A DNA stretch of 34,987 nt, taken from positions 1 to 34,987 of the forward strand of contig JARIGM010000036.1 in the NCBI GenBank assembly GCA_029288865.1, in the 5' to 3' direction. A program made the translations under genes and the position numbers. The notes below the pieces were generated by a model. The model did no database searches. It was not told the DNA's origin and was given only the letters and a program-made list of their open reading frames with translations. Numbering within the stretch: the stretch's first letter is position 1; every line of letters begins with the position of its first letter. Of this stretch, positions 32,954 to 34,987 are shown in pieces. This stretch comes from Candidatus Kaiserbacteria bacterium (lineage in GTDB: Bacteria > Patescibacteriota > Minisyncoccia > Phycocordibacterales > Phycocordibacteraceae).

Positions 32954-34924
32954 ATGACGTCTACCAAAACACCTCCGCCCAATAAAGGCGGCAAACGATC
33001 TGTTCGACCAGGGAAGGGTAAGGGACCTCAACGGTTCCTGGGCCCGGGCGGAAGCTTTACCGGAAATCTGCTCTCGACGGTGCTCATATTCTTGCTTCTC
33101 ATGAGCCTGTATTCGTTCCTCGTCTCGAATGCAAACAGCAAGCAACTGATCTCGCTCTCGCAGGTGGCGAATGATATCAAGAGCGGGCAAGTGAAAGAGA
33201 TAAAAGTGGAAGGGAATGACTTGATCCTCACCTATCAAGATGATTCGCAGAAGAAGTCGATGAAGGATCCGAGCGACGCATTGCCGCAGACGCTCGTGCC
33301 GTATGGCGTGACGCCGGACGAACTCTCGCATGTATCGATCACGATCAGCAACCAGTCTGGATTCACGTATTGGTTCCTCACGCTCGCGCCGCTCATCGTG
33401 CCGGTCATATTGCTTGGCGTGCTCGTATGGTTCCTCATGCGACAAGTTCGTGGGGCAGGCATGCAAGCGTTCACGTTCGGCCAATCGAAAGCTCGTCTGA
33501 TCGATCCAGAAGACACGAACCAGCGCGTCACATTCGCCGATGTCGCAGGCGCAAAGGAAGCAAAGCAGGAACTCATGGAAGTTGTGGACTTCTTGAAGAA
33601 TCCGAAAAAGTTCTTGGACATCGGAGCGCGCATCCCGAAAGGCATTCTCATGATGGGTGCGCCAGGTACCGGTAAGACATTGCTTGCTCGCGCAGTAGCA
33701 GGGGAGGCAGGGGTACCGTTCTTCTCGATTTCGGGTTCGGAGTTCGTGGAGATGTTCGTGGGAGTTGGTGCTTCACGCGTGCGTGACTTGTTCCAGATGG
33801 CCAAGCGTTCGGCACCTGCCATTATTTTCGTGGATGAGATCGATGCGGTGGGACGTATGCGCGGTACCGGAGTCGGGGGCGGAAACGATGAACGTGAGCA
33901 AACGCTCAACCAGATCCTTGTGGAGATGGATGGATTCGATCCGACGGAAAAGGTGATCGTGATGGCTGCGACGAACCGTCCTGATGTGCTCGATACTGCA
34001 TTGCTCCGCCCCGGCCGATTCGACCGTCGCGTGACGATCGATCTTCCGGATCGTAAGGACCGCCTTGAGATCATGGCTGTGCATGCACGCAAGAAGCCGT
34101 TCGGTCCTGATGTGAACTTCGAAGTCATTGCAGAGCGCACGCCAGGATTCTCGGGTGCAGAGCTCTACTCGCTCATGAATGAGGCCGCAATTCTTGCAGC
34201 TCGTGAGAATCGTAAAGAGATCACGCAATATGATCTCCTCCGTTCGATCGAGAAGGTAATGCTTGGCCCTGAACGAAAGAGCCACTTGCTCTCGAAGAAA
34301 GAGAAGCGTATTACCGCATATCATGAAGCCGGACATGCACTCGTATCTTCCGTGCTTCCGCACTCTGATCCAGTACATAAGGTGTCGGTCATCAGTCGCG
34401 GTCGAGCAGGCGGGTACACGCTTAAGCTGCCGTTCGAGGATAAGAAGATGCCATCTAAGAAAGAATTCATCGATGACCTCGCAACTATGCTCGGCGGATA
34501 TGCTGCAGAGATGTTGATCTTCAATGATGTCACGACGGGTCCTTCGAACGATCTTGCAGTCGCAACCTCGCTCGCGCGCAGTATGGTGTCGCGATACGGC
34601 ATGAGCGACGTAGTGGGTCCGACGGCGTTCGGCTCGGATACTCACACAGATAGCATTTCCCAAGATCTTGCTGCGAAGATGGACGATGAAGTTCGCGAAC
34701 TCCTCGAGAACGCAAAGCAGCAGGCCACTGAAGTGATTACAACTCACCGAGGTGCGCTTGATGCAATCGCAGATGCGCTCGTTGATGTAGAGACATTGGA
34801 ACGCGAGGACTTTGAGAAAATCCTCATCGTGAACGGCATCCAGCCGAAGAAAAAGGAAGAGGAAGGAATCACGATCGCTGAGGACTTGAAAGAGAGTCGA
34901 GTTGAGAGTGAGGGAGCTGTATAA
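32954..34924 (+). CDS. ftsH: ATP-dependent zinc metalloprotease FtsH
   Basis: AAA+ [51 protein letters not shown]; protease HEAGHAL; start [13 protein letters not shown]. Confidence 0.97.
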   Translation: MTSTKTPPPNKGGKRSVRPGKGKGPQRFLGPGGSFTGNLLSTVLIFLLLMSLYSFLVSNANSKQLISLSQVANDIKSGQVKEIKVEGNDLILTYQDDSQKKSMKDPSDALPQTLVPYGVTPDELSHVSITISNQSGFTYWFLTLAPLIVPVILLGVLVWFLMRQVRGAGMQAFTFGQSKARLIDPEDTNQRVTFADVAGAKEAKQELMEVVDFLKNPKKFLDIGARIPKGILMMGAPGTGKTLLARAVAGEAGVPFFSISGSEFVEMFVGVGASRVRDLFQMAKRSAPAIIFVDEIDAVGRMRGTGVGGGNDEREQTLNQILVEMDGFDPTEKVIVMAATNRPDVLDTALLRPGRFDRRVTIDLPDRKDRLEIMAVHARKKPFGPDVNFEVIAERTPGFSGAELYSLMNEAAILAARENRKEITQYDLLRSIEKVMLGPERKSHLLSKKEKRITAYHEAGHALVSSVLPHSDPVHKVSVISRGRAGGYTLKLPFEDKKMPSKKEFIDDLATMLGGYAAEMLIFNDVTTGPSNDLAVATSLARSMVSRYGMSDVVGPTAFGSDTHTDSISQDLAAKMDDEVRELLENAKQQATEVITTHRGALDAIADALVDVETLEREDFEKILIVNGIQPKKKEEEGITIAEDLKESRVESEGAV

Positions 34925-34987
34925 CTGCAAGGTTCCAAAATTGAGAAGAGGTGCGTATAAAAGAGAAAGGGCGGACACTCAAATGAG

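Noticed and set aside
33773-34978. 401-aa ORF antisense to ftsH
   Set aside because: Mirror ORF of a conserved gene, Cys/His/Arg-rich with no recognisable domain.
1-34987. Search for CRISPR arrays, transposases, integrases, phage genes and rRNA
   Set aside because: None recognised in the sequence or the ORF translations.

Overview
The window reads as a bacterial chromosome segment, most likely Parcubacteria/CPR-like. That call is inferred from the gene style and from the missing L30 gene between S5 and L15. The core is a ribosomal-protein cluster split into four apparent transcription units: tuf-rpsJ; rplC-D-W-B; rpsS-rplV-rpsC-rplP-rpmC-rpsQ-rplN-rplX-rplE; and rpsN-rpsH-rplF-rplR-rpsE-rplO-secY-gmk-adk-map. 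They are followed by ndk, a beta-CASP MBL nuclease, infC-rpmI-rplT (minus), a DUF4037 nucleotidyltransferase / type I phosphodiesterase / MPG-glycosylase operon (minus), and a small accessory region (GST, SRPBCC-ArsR-SRPBCC, RHH/RelE toxin-antitoxin). The window ends with smpB plus a tmRNA gene not covered by the ORF track, divergent from ftsH. Main findings: (1) about ten genes have a TANNNT -10 box 6-8 nt before the ATG, implying widespread leaderless mRNAs, and Shine-Dalgarno motifs are almost absent. (2) tuf, rpsS, rpsN and ndk instead have leaders that begin with a small GC hairpin plus T-run right at the predicted +1; rplC has a similar element further in. (3) A candidate stand-alone structured RNA (~20875-21050) has a palindromic promoter and a strong terminal hairpin. 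(4) A tmRNA with a readable 26-aa tag follows smpB. (5) Long nested inverted repeats mark the insertion in the L5/S14 gap. (6) An NTase-phosphodiesterase-glycosylase operon may be an uncharacterised functional unit. (7) A 120-bp perfect palindrome sits at the window edge and is probably a fold-back artefact. No CRISPR array, transposase, rRNA or canonical tRNA was recognised.
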